From CAVWDI01 sp963753725 (GTDB lineage: Bacteria > Chloroflexota > Anaerolineae > Anaerolineales > UBA4823): a DNA stretch of 64,000 bases. Shown here one piece after another: positions 10,117 to 20,223 of the stretch. Under the pieces are notes generated by a model. It was given only the letters and a program-made list of their open reading frames with translations. It was not told the origin of the DNA and searched no databases. The stretch spans positions 186,001 through 250,000 of the forward strand of contig CAVWDI010000017.1 in NCBI GenBank assembly GCA_963753725.1. The letters are read 5' to 3'. The translations under genes were made by a program, and so were the position numbers. Each line of letters begins with the position of its first letter. Position 1 is the stretch's first letter.

Positions 10117-12015
10117 TCAGGGTGCCCATAGCAGCAAAACTTACACTAGGTTTTATAATAATTATCCTTTTTACCAGTGTAGTTTTTACGATTGTAGGGA
10201 CTATATTAATAAGGGACCGGATATTATCAGACGCTCGAGACAAGTTACGCTACGATCTTGATACTGCAAGAGAAATCTATCTCGAAAAATTAAACCACAT
10301 CAATAATATCGTTCGGTCCGCAGCAAATACATCATGTGTTTATGAAGCATTACAAACTGGAAATCAACAATATGCAGTAGATTGTTTGACAATTGCGAAA
10401 ATCGGCGAAGGTCTGGATATTCTGACAGTAACAGACAAATTCGGAAATGTCGTTATTCGAACAAGCAACATGAATGTGATAGGTGATGATAGAAGCAATG
10501 ATGAAATAATCAGAGATGTACTTGATACACAAGCTCCTGTATTCGGTACAATGATTATCAATGATGAAGATATAAAAAGGGAATCACCTGCACTCGCTGA
10601 AAATATTATGCTCAACTCTGATCAAAAAAAAGAAGGCATGATCCTGATTTCTGCAGCGCCCGTCTTTGATGCGGATTTATCAATTATGGGCGTAATTTAT
10701 GGTGCAATTCTATTAAATTCAAACATTGATATTGTTGATAATATCCGCGAAACGGTTTTTCATAATTTAAGATACAAAGGCAAAGATATCGGCGTAGCAT
10801 CAATTTTTCAGGACAAGGTTGGGATTTCCACATATATCAAAGATCAAGACGGATCCAGAGCCATAGGTACTTCCATCTCTGAAGATATATATAACCAGGT
10901 AGTTGGTGAACAAAGAAGATGGATTGGACGCGACAACATTGGGGATAGCTGGTATATCTCGGCTTATGAACCAATAAAGGATATCAATTACAACACGTCC
11001 GGCATACTTCATATTGGAGTTTTGGAACAAAGATACCTGGACGTAATCGACCAGACCACAATTGCATTTCTAGGTATAACAATTCTTGTTTCAATTGCTG
11101 CCTTGAGTTTTGCATATTTCATATCAAGAAGAATATCCATCCCAATAAATAAATTAGTTACTGCCTCGAGAGAAGTAGCTGACGGGAACTTTGAAACCAG
11201 AGTAGATTTAAAGTCTATCCCGAACGATGAACTTGGTGAATTGGCGCAAGCTTTTAATGCCATGGCGCTGACTTTTCAAGAACGCGACGAAAAAATTAAG
11301 GATTTTACAAAGAGCAAGATCATGGAGTCTGAAAAATTGGCTATGATTGGCCAGCTTTCAGCAAACGTTGCTCATGAATTAAATAATCCCATGCAGGGGA
11401 TAGTCACTTATGCCCACCTGCTGCTAGAAAAGATGCCTGAAGAAACTAACGACCAAAGGTATGTACAAAAAATTGTTAATCAGGCTAATCGATGTAAAAA
11501 TATCATCCGGGGTTTATTGGATTTTGCCAGGCAGCAAAAACCTGACATAACGTTGAGCGATATTAAACTTAGTATTGAACGATTGTGTGTCTTTGGTTGA
11601 GAACCAAGCGATATTTCATAACATCGAAATTACGAAAGAATTCGAAGCAAAATTACCCAGTATTTATATTGATCCATCCCAAATTGAGAGAGTTTTTATC
11701 AATATTATTATTAATGCTGCTGAAGCTATGGAGACCATCGGACATCTTCATTTAGAAACAAGCTATGAAACCGATGATGAATTTGTTGAAATTCGCATCA
11801 CCGATTCTGGACCGGGAATCCCGGAAGAAGATTTAAAAGAAATCTTCGATCCCTTTTACACCACAAAAGACGTGGGCCATGGAACAGGTCTGGGATTGGC
11901 TATCAGCTATGGGATTGTAAAAGAACACAATGGTGATATTCGCGTAAAAAGTATTTTAGGAAAAGGAACAACTTTTATCGTGAAATTACCAGTGAAATTG
12001 GCAGTTCAAGTTTAA
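10113..12015 (+). CDS. Membrane sensor histidine kinase, frame broken once
   Basis: ATG 10113 overlaps the preceding stop. Domains: first membrane helix (residues 8-30), an extracytoplasmic Cache-like sensor (about 35-305), second helix near 310-330, a HAMP linker, the H-box GQLSANVAHELNNPMQG, and after the break an N-box (INIIINAAEAM) and G-boxes (DSGPGIP, GHGTGLGLA). An extra base near 11575-11590 shifts the frame inside SLVENQ; the two halves otherwise abut perfectly. It is embedded in an energy operon, so it may sense a substrate or redox state linked to the Etf/Hdr enzymes. The ligand is unknown. Confidence 0.85.
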
Positions 12016-12018
12016 GCA

Positions 12019-13158
12019 ATGATTGACACCTATAAGATACTAATTATTGACGACGAGGAAATCGTCTTAGATTCTTGCACCGAAATCCTTGCTGTTGAAG
12101 ATTATCTAATCAACACAGCTAACAATGGAATTCTGGGATTGGAGCTTTTGGAAAAGGTTCAACCAGATATTGTGTTTGTTGATTTGAAAATGCCCGGATT
12201 ATCTGGACTGGATGTTTTAGAAAAGATCCATGCAATCGACCCTTCTATTGTTACAGTGGTCATCACCGGTTACGCGACCATCGATTCTGCTGTTGAAGCA
12301 ATGAAGCACAACGCCTACGATTTTCTACCAAAACCCTTCACTCCAGATGAGCTTCGCTTGCTGACCAAAAGAGGTCTAGAAAAACGGAAATTAATATTAG
12401 AGACCATCGCTCTCAGGAGAGAGAAGGAACTCTTACAGGAAAACTTTGCTGCAATTGTTTCGCATGAACTCAAATCACCCCTCGGAGCCGTTCAACAGAA
12501 TTTATATTTTCTAATTGATGAATTATCCGATTTACTATCCGAAGAACAAATTGAAAGATTTCAACGAATAAAAACCCGTATATCGGATCTCCTCGAATTA
12601 ATAAATACCTGGCTGCGAGTATACTCTACCGATTTGGATACCCTCAAGGAAAGTTTTAAACCGGTTCACATTTCTACTCTAATTAATAATGCTGTTGAAA
12701 GCGTAACAACGCATGCCACACGTAAGGATGTAGAAATTATTTCCGCAATTGAAGAACCAATAAGTGATATTCTCGGGGATGAAGTAACAATCACTGAAGC
12801 AGTGACTAATATCTTGAATAATTCAGTAAAGTATTCCCATGCAGGTAGCAAAGTACTGATAGACAGTCAAGAAATAGATAACACCTTCATTCTGACGATT
12901 ACTGATTCAGGCGTTGGAATATCTGACGAGGATCTTCCATTAATATTCAATGATTTTTACAGCGGCAAAACTAATAAAAATATTCAAAAGGGAGTCGGTA
13001 TTGGATTAGCCATTAGCAAAAGAATAATCGAAATTCACGGTGGTTCAATTTCCGTCGAAAGTGAATTGGGTAAAGGTAGCAAGTTCGAAATTATTTTACC
13101 GATATTGGAGAATAGTTACAATCCAATTCAACAACCGAGTCTAATTACCCACAAATAA
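12019..13158 (+). CDS. Response regulator-histidine kinase hybrid (REC-HisKA-HATPase)
   Basis: A protein of 379 residues with the receiver domain at the N-terminus: IIDDEE near 10, phospho-acceptor in FVDLKMPG near 56, Lys in LPKPF near 106. The kinase core follows: H-box FAAIVSHELKSPLG near 150, N-box ILNNSVKYS near 275, G1 DSGVGIS near 302, G2 GVGIGLAISKR near 328. It has no membrane segment and no DNA-binding domain. It starts 3 bp after the sensor kinase stop. It probably takes phosphate from the membrane kinase and relays it or senses a cytosolic signal. Confidence 0.88.
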   Translation: MIDTYKILIIDDEEIVLDSCTEILAVEDYLINTANNGILGLELLEKVQPDIVFVDLKMPGLSGLDVLEKIHAIDPSIVTVVITGYATIDSAVEAMKHNAYDFLPKPFTPDELRLLTKRGLEKRKLILETIALRREKELLQENFAAIVSHELKSPLGAVQQNLYFLIDELSDLLSEEQIERFQRIKTRISDLLELINTWLRVYSTDLDTLKESFKPVHISTLINNAVESVTTHATRKDVEIISAIEEPISDILGDEVTITEAVTNILNNSVKYSHAGSKVLIDSQEIDNTFILTITDSGVGISDEDLPLIFNDFYSGKTNKNIQKGVGIGLAISKRIIEIHGGSISVESELGKGSKFEIILPILENSYNPIQQPSLITHK

Positions 13159-13172
13159 TTAAGGAGTATAAG

Positions 13173-13595
13173 ATGAGCGAAAGCACAAGATTATTGATTA
13201 TTGATGATGACCCTGATTTTGTCTCAGGGATCAAATCAATCCTCGAAAAAGCTGAATATGATGTCAGCGTTGCTTACAACCCTAAAGACGGTTTTGATGC
13301 TCTTGAAAAGGACCCACCTGATTTACTGCTGTTGGATGTCATGATGGGGCGAGGAGCAGAGGGGATTATGTTGGCTCGCAAGCTTAGAAAGGATCCAGTT
13401 CTAAGGGAAGTTCCAGTATTGATCATTACTGGAATTCGAGAACAGATAGCATATCTTTTCCCAGGTGAGCAGGTGCATCCAGGTTTTGTAGCCGTAGATG
13501 AATTGGTTGAGAAACCGGTCGATCCTGAATTCCTTTTAGACAGAGTAAACGCACTACTCAAAGCATCCGAAGAGCGAAAAAAACAAACAAGTTAG
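13173..13595 (+). CDS. Stand-alone response regulator receiver protein
   Basis: A protein of 140 residues consisting of one receiver domain: IIDDDPDF near 10, the phospho-Asp in LLLDVMMG near 54, and Lys in VEKPVDPEF near 112. There is no output domain. It is preceded by AAGGAG and ends 34 bp before hdrC. As the third phosphorelay gene inside the energy cluster it is the likely end point or shuttle of the relay and may act by protein contact, perhaps on an Hdr/Etf enzyme; that last point is inference. Confidence 0.85.
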   Translation: MSESTRLLIIDDDPDFVSGIKSILEKAEYDVSVAYNPKDGFDALEKDPPDLLLLDVMMGRGAEGIMLARKLRKDPVLREVPVLIITGIREQIAYLFPGEQVHPGFVAVDELVEKPVDPEFLLDRVNALLKASEERKKQTS

Positions 13596-13629
13596 TCTAA
13601 CTAACTAACTCAATTTAGGAGACGATTTT

Positions 13630-14192
13630 ATGGAAGCAACCCTCACATTTAGCAAAGAAATTGCTAACTTACTATACGCACAACATGGTAATCCGATTAA
13701 GGATTGCATCCAGTGCGGAACTTGCTCGGGCTCTTGTCCAGCAGTTGAATATATGGATCACTCTCCCCGCCAACTTATCGCTATGATCGGTGCAGACATG
13801 AAAAATGATGTGCTAGCAAGCAACACTTTTTGGTCATGCGCATCATGTTACCAATGCAATGTTAGATGTCCTGCGGGGATAGATATCGCCGGCATGATGT
13901 ATGGTCTAAAGCGATACACCATGTGGAAAGATGACTTCAAAGAAAATCTGGTTGGACCTCAATTCTCTGAAAGTTTTATGAAAATGATCATGAGAACAGG
14001 AAGGTCTTTCGAACCGGTTTTAGCTCCTACTTATGTGTTTAAACTTGGCGCAAAAGATATGTTCCAGGAAGCATTGATGGCCACTTCCCTGTTTTTAAAG
14101 GCAGGATGTCCCTGGTACCAAAGAGGATCAAACGGCTCGACAATTTCAAGAAAATGGTAAAGAGGATAATTCCCTTTGGAGGTACCGCATGA
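13630..14192 (+). CDS. hdrC: Heterodisulfide reductase subunit C, frame broken near end
   Basis: Two [4Fe-4S] motifs, CIQCGTCSGSCP near residue 27 and CASCYQCNVRCP near 71, identify HdrC, which wires HdrA to HdrB. As written the frame stops at 14160, but one base is missing in the T-run near 14092-14096. Adding it gives SLFFKGRMSLVPKRIKRLDN and a stop at 14190-14192 that overlaps the hdrB start as ATGA. This exact coupling is strong evidence that the shorter frame is an artefact. Restored length is about 187 residues, normal for HdrC. A GGAG ribosome site precedes ATG 13630. Confidence 0.9.
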
Positions 14193-15070
14193 AGAAATTC
14201 GCATACTACCCCGGATGTTCTCTTGAAAGCTTATCGTTGAGCTATCACCAGTCAGCTATCGAAACTACAACAGCGCTAGACGTAGAACTCAAAGAAATCG
14301 AGGACTGGAACTGCTGCGGTGCAACTGCATATTTCCATGCTGACGAATTACTAGCGCATACATTAGTAGCTCGAAATCTAGCGATAGCCGAAAAAGATGG
14401 TTTGGATTTTGTTGCTCCTTGCAGCGCTTGTTATAAAAATGCATACTTCACCAATGAACAATTACATGAAGAACCAGATCTCGCAGATCATATTAATTTT
14501 GCTCTTGAGGAGGATAACCTGCATCTGGATGGAACCATCAATGTAAAACACCTGATGGAAGTATTCATTGATGATATTGGTTTGGAGGAGATTAAAGGTA
14601 AAGTAATCCATCCGTTAGAAGGATTGCGTGTTGCTCCATATTACGGCTGCCAACTGGTTCGTCCAAGAAAAGATGGTGAAAATGTAGAAAACCCGCAATT
14701 TTTTGAAGATTTGTTGAGCGCCATTGGAGCAGAACCAGTTGATTATGGTACCAAAATGCGCTGCTGCGGAGGCTCATTGATCATGACAAATCGTGAAGCT
14801 GCTCTGGATATGGTATTCCAACTTCTTCTAGATGCAACTAAAAGCGAAACGGATGTTATCGCCACGATTTGCCCTTTATGCAATGTAAACCTTGAAGCTT
14901 ATCAGAAGCAGGTTAACCAAGAGTACAAATCTGAATTCAGAGTACCTGTGATGTACTTCACACAGCTGATCGGCATAGCGCTAGGTATTGACCCAGAACG
15001 CTTGGGAATTGGTAAAGAATTAGTTTCTTCTGCTGAACTTGAGAAATTTGCCGCAGCTGAAACAGGTTGA
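14189..15070 (+). CDS. hdrB: Heterodisulfide reductase subunit B
   Basis: A protein of 293 residues with two CCG domains: YYPGCSLES at 7 with NCCGATAYF near 46 and CSACYKN near 80, then YYGCQLVRP near 152 with MRCCGGSL near 190 and CPLCNVNL near 230. These bind the noncubane [4Fe-4S] clusters that reduce disulfides in the methanogen enzyme. In bacteria the natural substrate of HdrB is often unknown. It lies between hdrC and hdrA, 71 bp before the latter, and forms the electron-confurcating complex with them. Confidence 0.93.
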   Translation: MKKFAYYPGCSLESLSLSYHQSAIETTTALDVELKEIEDWNCCGATAYFHADELLAHTLVARNLAIAEKDGLDFVAPCSACYKNAYFTNEQLHEEPDLADHINFALEEDNLHLDGTINVKHLMEVFIDDIGLEEIKGKVIHPLEGLRVAPYYGCQLVRPRKDGENVENPQFFEDLLSAIGAEPVDYGTKMRCCGGSLIMTNREAALDMVFQLLLDATKSETDVIATICPLCNVNLEAYQKQVNQEYKSEFRVPVMYFTQLIGIALGIDPERLGIGKELVSSAELEKFAAAETG

Positions 15071-15141
15071 TTTCTGTTCTTTTGATTGCAAATATATAAA
15101 GTCACCAAATTTAGATAGCACATCTCGAAAGGAGCAAATCT

Positions 15142-17151
15142 ATGAGTGAAAAAGTTGGAGTATACATCTGCCATTGTGGCACAAACATCGCTAAAACAGT
15201 CGATGTTGAAGATGTCGCTACATGGGCTGGTGAGCAACCCAACGTAGAAGTCGCCCGGGAATATAAATTTATGTGTTCCAGTTTGGGTCAAGACCTGATT
15301 GAAGAGGACATAAAAGAAAAAGGTCTTACCAGGGTGGTTGTCGCGTCTTGCTCACCACATATGCATGAAAAAACATTTAGAACCGCCTGCGAAAGAGCCG
15401 GGATGAATCCCTTCTTTTTCGAAATGGCAAACATTCGAGAGCACAATTCATGGACAACGGATGATAAACCTGCCGCCACTCAAAAAGCGAAAGCGCTTAC
15501 GAATGCAGCAATTGAACGCGTTGTTTTCAACCAACCGCTTGAACCAATCCCAGTGGAAATTAACCCGAACACGCTTGTTGTGGGAGGTGGGATTGCCGGA
15601 ATAACATCTGCACTTGAATTAGCTGATGCTGGATACCATGTATACCTCGTCGAAAGAGAACCTTCCATCGGCGGACACATGGCTCAATTAGATAAAACAT
15701 TTCCTACCCTGGACTGTTCAGCCTGTATCTTGACTCCAAAAATGGTGGACGTCGCTCAGCATCCTAACATTACACTGTTGACCTACAGCGAAGTTGAAAA
15801 GGTAGACGGATATCTTGGGAATTTCTCCGTCGCTGTACGTAAAAAAGCCCGTTACGTCAATGAAGAACACTGCACTGGCTGCGGAATTTGTATCGAAAAA
15901 TGCCCATACAAAGTGGTCGACAACGTTTTCGAATCAGGTTTAGGGGTTCGCAAAGTAATTTACAGACCCTTTCCCCAGGCAGTACCGAAATATCCCGTAA
16001 TTGATACCGAAAATTGTGTTTATTTTCAGAGAGGTAAATGCAAAGCTTGCCAGTTATTCTGCCCAACAGAACCAAACTCTATTGATTTTGAACAAGAAGA
16101 TGAGATACTTCAGATAGATGTAGGGAATATTATCTTAGCGACTGGATACGATCTCTTCGATGTCAGTAAGATCCCACAGTATGGTTATGGTAAATTGGCT
16201 AATGTCTTTACAAGTATTGAATTTGAACGCATGGTAAACGCCTCCGGTCCGACGGATGGAAAAATCGTTATGAGGGATATGGAAACACCTCCTAAGAGTG
16301 TCGTCATCGTGCACTGCGTTGGTTCACGAGATGAAAATTACCATAAATATTGTTCAAAAGTCTGCTGTATGTATTCTCTGAAATTTGCCCATCTGGTTCA
16401 TGAGAGAATTCCTGATGCTGAGGTATACAACTGTTATATTGACATGCGTACACCTGGGAAAGGATACGAAGAATTTTACAACCGGCTTTTGGATGAAGGG
16501 ACGCACTTTATCCGTGGAAAAGTTGCTGAAGTAACAGACGTCGCTCGCACGGAAGAAGAAGAAGGCAAACTCATCGTCCAGGTGGCTGATACAATGATTG
16601 GCAAGCAAAGACGGATCCCAGTTGATATGGTCATTCTTAGTCCTGCAATGGAAGCCCGCAGTGATTTAAAAGAAATTTCTCAACTATTCAAGATGGGCTG
16701 CGACTTTGATGGATTTTTCGTTGAACGACATCCCAAATTGGATCCAATCGCTACCATGACGGATGGTATTTACATCGCCGGCGCTTGCCAAGGTCCCAAA
16801 GATGTACCTGACAGTGTGTCACAAGGCGCTGCAGCAGCAGCCCGTGTTGGAAGTCTAATCAGCAGGGGTACTGTAATGATGGAACCGATTCGGGCAACCA
16901 TTAACCAGGAAGAATGCTCAGGCTGCCGGATTTGTAATACGATGTGTCCATACAACGCCATTGTGTTCCATGAGGATCGGGCTGTATCCGAAGTTATCAC
17001 AGCGCTTTGCCAGGGTTGCGGCACTTGTGTAGCCGCATGTCCAAGTGGTGTAATCTCTGGAGCGCACTTTACAAATGACCAATTGTTCTCCCAGATCGAA
17101 GGAATTCTGTGGGATGTTCGTTCAGAACCCGAATTGGTACCTGGTGATTAG
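15142..17151 (+). CDS. hdrA: Heterodisulfide reductase subunit A, flavin-bifurcating
   Basis: A protein of 669 residues. N-terminal cluster domain with ICHCGTNIA and CSSLGQ; FAD site VVGGGIAGITSALELADAG near residues 148-166; CSACILTPKM near 192; inserted ferredoxin CTGCGICIEKCP near 238; second Cys-rich site CKACQLFCP near 301; C-terminal ferredoxin with CSGCRICNTMCP near 592 and CQGCGTCVAACP near 625. The full set of cofactors argues for flavin-based electron bifurcation between H2, a disulfide (or other acceptor) and ferredoxin. A GAAAGGAG site precedes ATG 15142. It is followed directly by mvhD, its usual electron donor. Confidence 0.94.
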   Translation: MSEKVGVYICHCGTNIAKTVDVEDVATWAGEQPNVEVAREYKFMCSSLGQDLIEEDIKEKGLTRVVVASCSPHMHEKTFRTACERAGMNPFFFEMANIREHNSWTTDDKPAATQKAKALTNAAIERVVFNQPLEPIPVEINPNTLVVGGGIAGITSALELADAGYHVYLVEREPSIGGHMAQLDKTFPTLDCSACILTPKMVDVAQHPNITLLTYSEVEKVDGYLGNFSVAVRKKARYVNEEHCTGCGICIEKCPYKVVDNVFESGLGVRKVIYRPFPQAVPKYPVIDTENCVYFQRGKCKACQLFCPTEPNSIDFEQEDEILQIDVGNIILATGYDLFDVSKIPQYGYGKLANVFTSIEFERMVNASGPTDGKIVMRDMETPPKSVVIVHCVGSRDENYHKYCSKVCCMYSLKFAHLVHERIPDAEVYNCYIDMRTPGKGYEEFYNRLLDEGTHFIRGKVAEVTDVARTEEEEGKLIVQVADTMIGKQRRIPVDMVILSPAMEARSDLKEISQLFKMGCDFDGFFVERHPKLDPIATMTDGIYIAGACQGPKDVPDSVSQGAAAAARVGSLISRGTVMMEPIRATINQEECSGCRICNTMCPYNAIVFHEDRAVSEVITALCQGCGTCVAACPSGVISGAHFTNDQLFSQIEGILWDVRSEPELVPGD

Positions 17152-17161
17152 GAGATGAATA

Positions 17162-17647
17162 ATGAGTGAACAATTCGAACCTGTAATCGTAGGATTTTTA
17201 TGCAACTGGTGCTCATACAGAGCAGCTGATCTGGCAGGCACCGCACGTATCCATTACGCGCCAAATATGCGTCCCATCCGAGTTATGTGCAGTGGTCGGG
17301 TGGATCCGCAGTTTGTCTTAAAAGCGCTTCGTGAAGGCGCAGATGGTGTTATGATCGCTGGCTGCCACCCTGGTGAATGCCACTATGTTAACGGAAATAT
17401 CAAAGCTCTTCGACGTTTTATATTATTGAAGAAGATGCTGAAACAACTTGGTGTTGAAGAAGATAGAGTCCAGATTGTTTGGGCTTCCGCTTCAGAAGGA
17501 ATAATTTTAGCCGAAGCGGTCAACAAAATGACGGAACAAATCCGAGAGTTAGGTCCTCTAAATTGGAATGAGACTGTTTTGGGCGGCGGGAATGGGTATG
17601 GAAAACCCGCACCAGTTGAGAGCGTACCCACACCGGAGGAGGTATAA
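17162..17647 (+). CDS. mvhD: Methyl-viologen hydrogenase delta subunit (MvhD/FrhD family)
   Basis: A protein of 161 residues. CNWCSYRAADLAG near 15, VMCSGRVDP near 43 and GCHPGECHY near 68 supply the conserved cysteines of the MvhD [2Fe-2S]-like domain. It links the hydrogenase MvhAG to HdrA. It is 10 bp after hdrA and 1 bp before mvhG, so it is translated as part of the same unit. Confidence 0.93.
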   Translation: MSEQFEPVIVGFLCNWCSYRAADLAGTARIHYAPNMRPIRVMCSGRVDPQFVLKALREGADGVMIAGCHPGECHYVNGNIKALRRFILLKKMLKQLGVEEDRVQIVWASASEGIILAEAVNKMTEQIRELGPLNWNETVLGGGNGYGKPAPVESVPTPEEV

Positions 17648-17648
17648 C

Positions 17649-18677
17649 ATGTCAGATAACGGCAAACCTAAATTAGCAATGTACTGGGCGTCATCATGCG
17701 GTGGTTGTGAAATTTCGATATTGAATATCCATGAAAATATATTGGTGGTTGACGAAGTATTTGATATCGCATTTTTCCCTTGTATCGCTGATTTCAAGAC
17801 CAAAGATGTAGAAGGATACGAGGATGGTTATATAGATGTTTGTCTGTTTAACGGTGCCATTCGAAATTCTGAAAATGAAGAAATGGCAAAGTTATTACGG
17901 AGAAAATCAAAAGTTTTGGTGGCTTACGGTTCATGTTCATATGAAGGATGCATTCCTGCCCTATCGAACTTGACCACCAAAGACGCGACTTTTAATACGG
18001 TTTATCTGGACAACCCATCCATAGACAATCCTGATAGATTACTTCCACAGACAAAATTTGATGTTCCTGAAGGCGAACTCGAACTCCCCTTTTTCTACCA
18101 CACAGTAAAATCGCTGGATCAAGTGGTGGACGTGGATTATTATCTTCCTGGTTGTCCACCAGAACCCCCCAAATCTGGGCAGTTATGCAAGTCGTTGTCG
18201 GCAGCTCTTACTGAAGGTGCCCCACTGCCCCCCTCAGGATCAATTGTTGGTGCACGAGATGTCGCAGTTTGTGAGGAATGTCCTTTAGAAAAGGAAGAAA
18301 AATCAATCACTCGATTTTTCAGACCATATGAAATCACTCCAGAACCAGGTGTATGCTTACTTGAACAAGGATTGGTTTGTATGGGAATCGCGACCAGAGC
18401 TGGATGTGGGGCACTTTGTCCCCAGGTCGGGATGGGCTGCAGGGGTTGTTATGGACCCTTGGAAGGTGTTGAGGATCAAGGAGCAAAAATGCTATCCGCG
18501 ATCGCTTCAGTGATAGGTGTTGGAAGTCCGGAAATGGAAGAAGATGAACTTGAACGTGAAATTCAAGCCGTCGTTGATACAATACCGGATCCAGCTGGTA
18601 CCTTTTACAGGTTTAGCATGGCTCATTCATTCCTGAGAAGGGCAAATTTGAACGGCGATGAGAAAGGAGAGGCATAA
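17649..18677 (+). CDS. mvhG: [NiFe] hydrogenase small subunit, group 3c type
   Basis: The frame is open from 17568, but ATG 17649 follows GGAGGTATAAC and fits the family N-terminus (KPKLAMYWASSCGGCEISI). The Cys of ASSCGGC, GSCSYEGCIPAL, PGCPPEPP and the C-terminal CGALCPQVGMGCRGC ligate the Fe-S clusters that carry electrons from the NiFe site. Length 342 is typical. Its last base is shared with the mvhA start (TAATG). It pairs with mvhA and hands electrons to MvhD. Confidence 0.93.
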   Translation: MSDNGKPKLAMYWASSCGGCEISILNIHENILVVDEVFDIAFFPCIADFKTKDVEGYEDGYIDVCLFNGAIRNSENEEMAKLLRRKSKVLVAYGSCSYEGCIPALSNLTTKDATFNTVYLDNPSIDNPDRLLPQTKFDVPEGELELPFFYHTVKSLDQVVDVDYYLPGCPPEPPKSGQLCKSLSAALTEGAPLPPSGSIVGARDVAVCEECPLEKEEKSITRFFRPYEITPEPGVCLLEQGLVCMGIATRAGCGALCPQVGMGCRGCYGPLEGVEDQGAKMLSAIASVIGVGSPEMEEDELEREIQAVVDTIPDPAGTFYRFSMAHSFLRRANLNGDEKGEA

Positions 18678-20164
18678 TGAAACGTGTAACAATTGATCCG
18701 ATCACCCGCTTGGAGGGCCACGGAAGGATTGAAATTTTTCTCAATGAGGAAGGGAATGTAGATAATGCATATCTACAGATACCTGAACTGCGAGGGTTTG
18801 AGCAGTTTTCTGTAGGTCGCCCAGTTGAAGAAATGCCTCGCATCACAAACCGCATCTGTGGTGTATGTCCCGAAGCTCACCACATGGCGGCAACCAAAGC
18901 TCTTGATGCTCTATTCCATGTGGAACCCCCTTCAGTTGCCAAGAAGATCAGGGAGATGTTTTATGCATCATTCTATTGTACTGATCACACAGTACACTTT
19001 TACGCTTTAGGCGCACCTGATTTTGTCATTGGACCAGATGGACCTCCGGCTGAAAGGAATATCCTTGGTGTAATCCATAAAGTTGGCGTGGAGATTGGTA
19101 AAGAAGTGATCTTTTGCCGGAAACGAAACCATGAAGTTATCGCCATGTTAGGCGGTCGTGGAATCCATCCGGTTGCAGGTTTGCCAGGCGGATGGAGCAA
19201 ATCTGTTAATGAGGAAGAACGTCAAGAAATTGAAAAGGCTGCCAGAGAAAATGTTGATTTCGCCTTATTCAGCCTAAAATTATTCGCGGATGTCGTATTA
19301 GCGAACCAGGCATACGTGGATTTGATCCTCTCTGATGCATTCACCCACAATACATACTACATGGGTACTGTTGACGAGAATAACTTGATTAACTTTTACG
19401 ATGGCAAGATCCGCGTGACCGATCCCGAAGGCAATGAATTCGTAAAGTATGATTCCAAGGATTACGCTGATCATATCGCAGAACACGTTGAACCCTGGTC
19501 GTATCTCAAATTCCCGTACTTGAAGGGTGTGGGCTGGAAGGGATTTGTAGATGGGATGGACAGTGGTGTATACTGCGCCACTCCGTTATCCCGATTGAAT
19601 GCTTCTGATGGGATGGCTACTCCAAAAGCACAGGAAGAATTTGAAAAGTTCTACGAAACATTAGGTAGTGAAAAAGTAAATGGACGATACAAACCTGTCC
19701 ACCACCGCCTGGCCACCCATTGGGCTCGCCTGGTCGAACTGCTTTATGCCTCTGAACGCATGCTGGAACTTGCCACTGATCCCGAAATCACGGATCCAAA
19801 TGTACGCTCACCGGTGACAGAAACACCAGACGAAGGTATTGGATCAGTTGAAGCGCCGCGTGGTACGCTTACCCATCATTACAAAACTGATGAAAACGGG
19901 ATTTTGACGGATGTAAACCTAATTGTTGGAACAACAAACAATTATGCGCCTATCAATATGTCAGTAAAAAAGGCAGCCGAAAATCTGATTACGGGAGGCA
20001 ATGTCACCGAAGGACTCTTGAACATGGTCGAAATGGCTTTCCGAAATTATGATCCCTGCATGTCATGCGCCACACACTCTCTGCCTGGCCAGATGCCGCT
20101 GGAAGTGGTGATTCGTGACTCAAACGGCGATGAACTTGAACGATTAAGCCAATTTATCGACTGA
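18677..20164 (+). CDS. mvhA: [NiFe] hydrogenase large subunit, group 3c type
   Basis: A protein of 495 residues. Both nickel-binding motifs are intact: RICGVCPEAHH near 57-67 and DPCMSCATH near 459-467, so it should be an active hydrogenase and not a degenerate homologue. About 28 residues follow the last His; this is a C-terminal extension of the type removed by a maturation protease, and such a protease is encoded next. Substrate H2 is inferred from the family and from the mvhDGA-hdrABC arrangement. Confidence 0.94.
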   Translation: MKRVTIDPITRLEGHGRIEIFLNEEGNVDNAYLQIPELRGFEQFSVGRPVEEMPRITNRICGVCPEAHHMAATKALDALFHVEPPSVAKKIREMFYASFYCTDHTVHFYALGAPDFVIGPDGPPAERNILGVIHKVGVEIGKEVIFCRKRNHEVIAMLGGRGIHPVAGLPGGWSKSVNEEERQEIEKAARENVDFALFSLKLFADVVLANQAYVDLILSDAFTHNTYYMGTVDENNLINFYDGKIRVTDPEGNEFVKYDSKDYADHIAEHVEPWSYLKFPYLKGVGWKGFVDGMDSGVYCATPLSRLNASDGMATPKAQEEFEKFYETLGSEKVNGRYKPVHHRLATHWARLVELLYASERMLELATDPEITDPNVRSPVTETPDEGIGSVEAPRGTLTHHYKTDENGILTDVNLIVGTTNNYAPINMSVKKAAENLITGGNVTEGLLNMVEMAFRNYDPCMSCATHSLPGQMPLEVVIRDSNGDELERLSQFID

Positions 20165-20178
20165 CCCAAACCATAATT

Positions 20179-20213
20179 CAGCCTTGCGGAGTGAAAGGGA
20201 TTTCGCAAGGCTG
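20179..20213 (+). promoter_or_regulatory. Intercistronic hairpin between mvhA and its protease
   Basis: CAGCCTTGCG (20179-20188) and CGCAAGGCTG (20204-20213) form a perfect 10-bp stem with a 15-base loop. No T-run follows, so it is not a classical terminator. It may stabilise the upstream message or lower expression of the downstream protease. Confidence 0.55.
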
Positions 20214-20223
20214 AGTAATTTCG

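Noticed and set aside
14092..14160. True short form of HdrC ending at 14160
   Set aside because: The shifted frame gives the expected basic C-terminus and an exact ATGA overlap with hdrB.
18677..20164. Selenocysteine or degenerate nickel site in the hydrogenase large subunit
   Set aside because: All four nickel-binding cysteines are normal Cys codons and no in-frame TGA occurs.
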